From positions 2,025,759 through 2,089,758 of the forward strand of contig VXAI01000091.1 in the NCBI GenBank assembly GCA_013399305.1: a stretch of 64,000 nt of DNA, given 5' to 3'. The stretch comes from Rostratula benghalensis. Lineage: Eukaryota; Chordata; Aves; Charadriiformes; Rostratulidae. Position numbers and translations under genes: made by a program. How positions within the stretch are numbered: the stretch's first letter is position 1; each line of letters opens with the position of its first letter. Positions 61,459 to 64,000 of the stretch are shown one piece after another. The notes below the pieces were generated by a model. It was not told the origin of the DNA. It saw only the letters and a list, made by a program, of their open reading frames with translations, and did no database searches.

Positions 61459-64000
61459 TAGGTGCTGTTGCTAACTCAGGCTGGATAGATGACGTGCCCA
61501 AGCAGTAAGAACCTCTTATCACTATGTTTATGTCAGTAATCCAGGTTCAGACATGCAGCCCCGTTAAGGAAAAGTACACTCTACTGAAGCTGAAACTGGA
61601 CAAAAGCTCTGTGTTGGTGAAATCTAATGGTACTGAGCTCGATTTCTATTTACAGAAACTGAAAATAATGACTACAAACATGTTTTTTAAAATATGGCAA
61701 TTGATATGCAAATAGCTCAGAAATAAGGGAGAAAGATGACAGGAATTATAGCAGGGGAGTAGGCGGGAGAGAACAGATGGGGAGAGAGGAAAAAACTCTT
61801 ACTCTAAGCTAAATTTTGTGTGCGTGCATATCCTGTATATAGGCCACCCACCCATGACACATGGGTTTTGGAAGGGTGTTATTCTATCCCTTATACATAG
61901 CACTGGCTTTCCCTGTAACTAGGAAAACATTTATTTTAAAAATTGAATCAACCCTGACTAAAACATGGGTTTCAGTTACAGGAAGAATAGGTTCATGAAC
62001 TCCAGCTAGATTTCTGAACCCTGCCATCTTAAAAAAAAATAAAAAATAAAAAAAATCATATGTCTGCAAAACTCTCAAGCTCCGGGAGGCTTACCTCTTT
62101 CTGGATCACCATGCAAACTACTCAGTAAGGGGTTTCAAACTGCATATGAGGCAAAATAGCTGCTCATACTAACTATTAACCAATACAAAAAGAAGAAAAA
62201 AAGTAAAATGCACACTATGACTGTCCCAAGTAGTAGAGCTACATCATTCTTCTGCACTAAGGGAGTAGATATAAGGATAGTGTCCAAAAACACGTGTCAT
62301 TTTAGACAACTATTAATGCTAAACTGTGACACTTGTAAGTGTTGCGAAGTCAGATTAAGGAAGCTCTTCCATTCCTTCCATTCTTTTGCGATGCCTGAGT
62401 CGATATCTGTAGTCCTGGTGCAGTTACCTCTCCCTCCTCCCCCATAAGTAAAAGATTTTGCCAACCAATGGAACCTCTCTGGCCACTGCTGAATATCTGC
62501 AGCAGCTGGGGTATGGTGTGAACTCACAGGACACTTGGGGAGGAGTTATGCCCCTTCAAGACCCCTTGGTGTTCTTACCCTGGCAGGGCAGACGATGTTA
62601 AGACAATATTGTCCAGCTAAGCAAGTGGACAAGCAACAAGCAAGTCTTCCTCGATGGTATCTGTGACCTTGACAGTAGTCTTTTCCATACTGTTGTTTGC
62701 AGAGCACAGCTTATGTTTTCCCTGATGAGTGCAGCTATTTTAGCAACCTGCTCTTGCTTCTACACATGCGCATGGCAGTTCCCAGAATGGGGCAGTCGCT
62801 GAATCAGGAGGGAGGACGGTTTAGGTCACAGAAACGTTTTACCTCTGCTGAATGTTTTGCAGCTTTACGAAGACCCATATCAACATCTATTAAACATTGT
62901 GTGGGTTAATTTTAAATAAAAACTAAAATAAACCTCATTTTGGTCTCATACCACTTTTACATCACTACAGCCTCACAGATTCAAAGCCCTGAATGACTTG
63001 AGCTGTAAATGGAATCAAACCTGTAGCTTCAAGTCTATATAAATTAAAATACAGGTTTAATAATTCTGATCTTTGTGCAGTTATTTGGGCTGCACCTGTG
63101 AATTAGAAAGAATAAGAATTCTTACCCACTGCATCTGGAACTTTAATTTGTTGCAAAAGTTTTTTCAGCTTTCCCCCAAACTCTGAGTTCTGACTTTTGA
63201 CAAGTTCACTTTTTCTGCCTCCTACCTGCCCAGAGTCAGTCAGTGCACAAGTGTATTGGTTTTGACCGGGACATGAGCAAACAAGAGTTCAACTGGTCGC
63301 ATCTGAGAACATCTGGTACTTGGGGGATGGCTTTCAGTATTGTTTGTGCTTATGAATTCAAACATACCACTGTGAATTCAGCAGCTGTGGCTTTCCTGCA
63401 TAGTGAGACCCATCTGCATATATAGAAGGACCTCAGGAGGTTTGCCACGTTCAAGAACAAGGCTGTTCTGTTTGTTGTGAATGTTTACGTGACCAGATAT
63501 ACTCTGCTGAACAGTACTTGAAAAATATCTGTGGCATGTGCTTCATCCCAACCACTCATTCCCTTTCCTTGACCTGCCCTTTGTGGAGAGTGTGGAATGT
63601 TAAACATTTCTTGTTGGTCTGCTCAGCCTCTGCTTTATTTACACTTACTCTCCCATTCCCTTATGCTGGGGCACCTTTCAGGATATTTTCTTTCCTGTTC
63701 AATATAATGGAGTGCTGGTAGGGCCAGATCCTTCAGCAGTAAGGAAGTGGACCTTGGCTACTAGGGATGAAGTCTGTGTCTGCTGAAGCTGCAGGTAGAG
63801 TCAGAGGTAAAAAGTAGTAAAGATTAGGAAATAATGCTTTGTGAGCTGCTGAGCATTTACTTTAAAACTTGTCCCTTTTTATGCTGCTCTGTGAAGAAGC
63901 ATTTTTGAAACAGTAGGTAAAAATTAGTTCTGCTGAAACATTTCTTCTCAAAGTAAACAAGTTTTGGGTTCTTGAAAACCCACTAGTTCAGTAACTGCAG

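Larger units (their letters stand above)
44011..64000. other. Gene-poor right arm
   Basis: Twenty kilobases without a supportable coding exon or RNA gene. The CR1 at 54162-54722, the poly(A) run at 45.9 kb and the small duplications at 57.6 and 61.4 kb are the only features I can name. If a rightward gene starts in the 43-kb CpG island, this stretch would be its first intron. Confidence 0.6.

Noticed and set aside
1..64000. CRISPR arrays, phage or operon-like gene clusters, tRNA or rRNA genes
   Set aside because: No regularly spaced repeats, no cloverleaf or rRNA sequence seen, and no dense coding. The window is vertebrate nuclear DNA.

Overview
The window is ordinary nuclear DNA from a bird. 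The evidence is eight CR1 LINE fragments, most with recognisable avian-type 3' ends, long AT-rich non-coding stretches, compact CpG islands, and one spliced vertebrate gene. There are no operons, phage, CRISPR arrays or bacterial-type coding. Nearly all long open frames are chance frames or lie inside repeats.

The only protein gene I can support is RMDN2 (regulator of microtubule dynamics 2, formerly FAM82A1), on the minus strand. Its first coding exon is at 33894-34348. Further coding exons follow leftwards at 26422-26606, 25351-25453, 23203-23263, 9801-9876 and 8043-8120. Each has canonical AG/GT borders, and the phases agree at every junction except the first. That first junction fails by phase and appears to lack about four residues, which suggests an unseen microexon. 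The visible exons encode about 319 codons of a family member of roughly 410. The last ~90 codons were not found in 1-8042 and probably lie beyond the left edge.

The RMDN2 promoter is a CpG island at about 34730-35310, preceded within intron 1 by a strong G-quadruplex motif. A small CpG island sits alone in the 13.3-kb intron (12120-12370). A larger one at 42480-43380 lies in the right-hand, otherwise gene-poor half. It looks like a promoter for a plus-strand transcript, possibly the divergent neighbour CDC42EP3 known from human synteny, but no coding exon of that gene is visible.

Right of 43.4 kb I see only non-coding sequence, two antisense CR1 copies and simple or tandem repeats. I found no clear new biological system. 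The items most worth checking are the predicted RMDN2 microexon, the intronic CpG island, the right-hand CpG island and the 157-nt pure pyrimidine tract.
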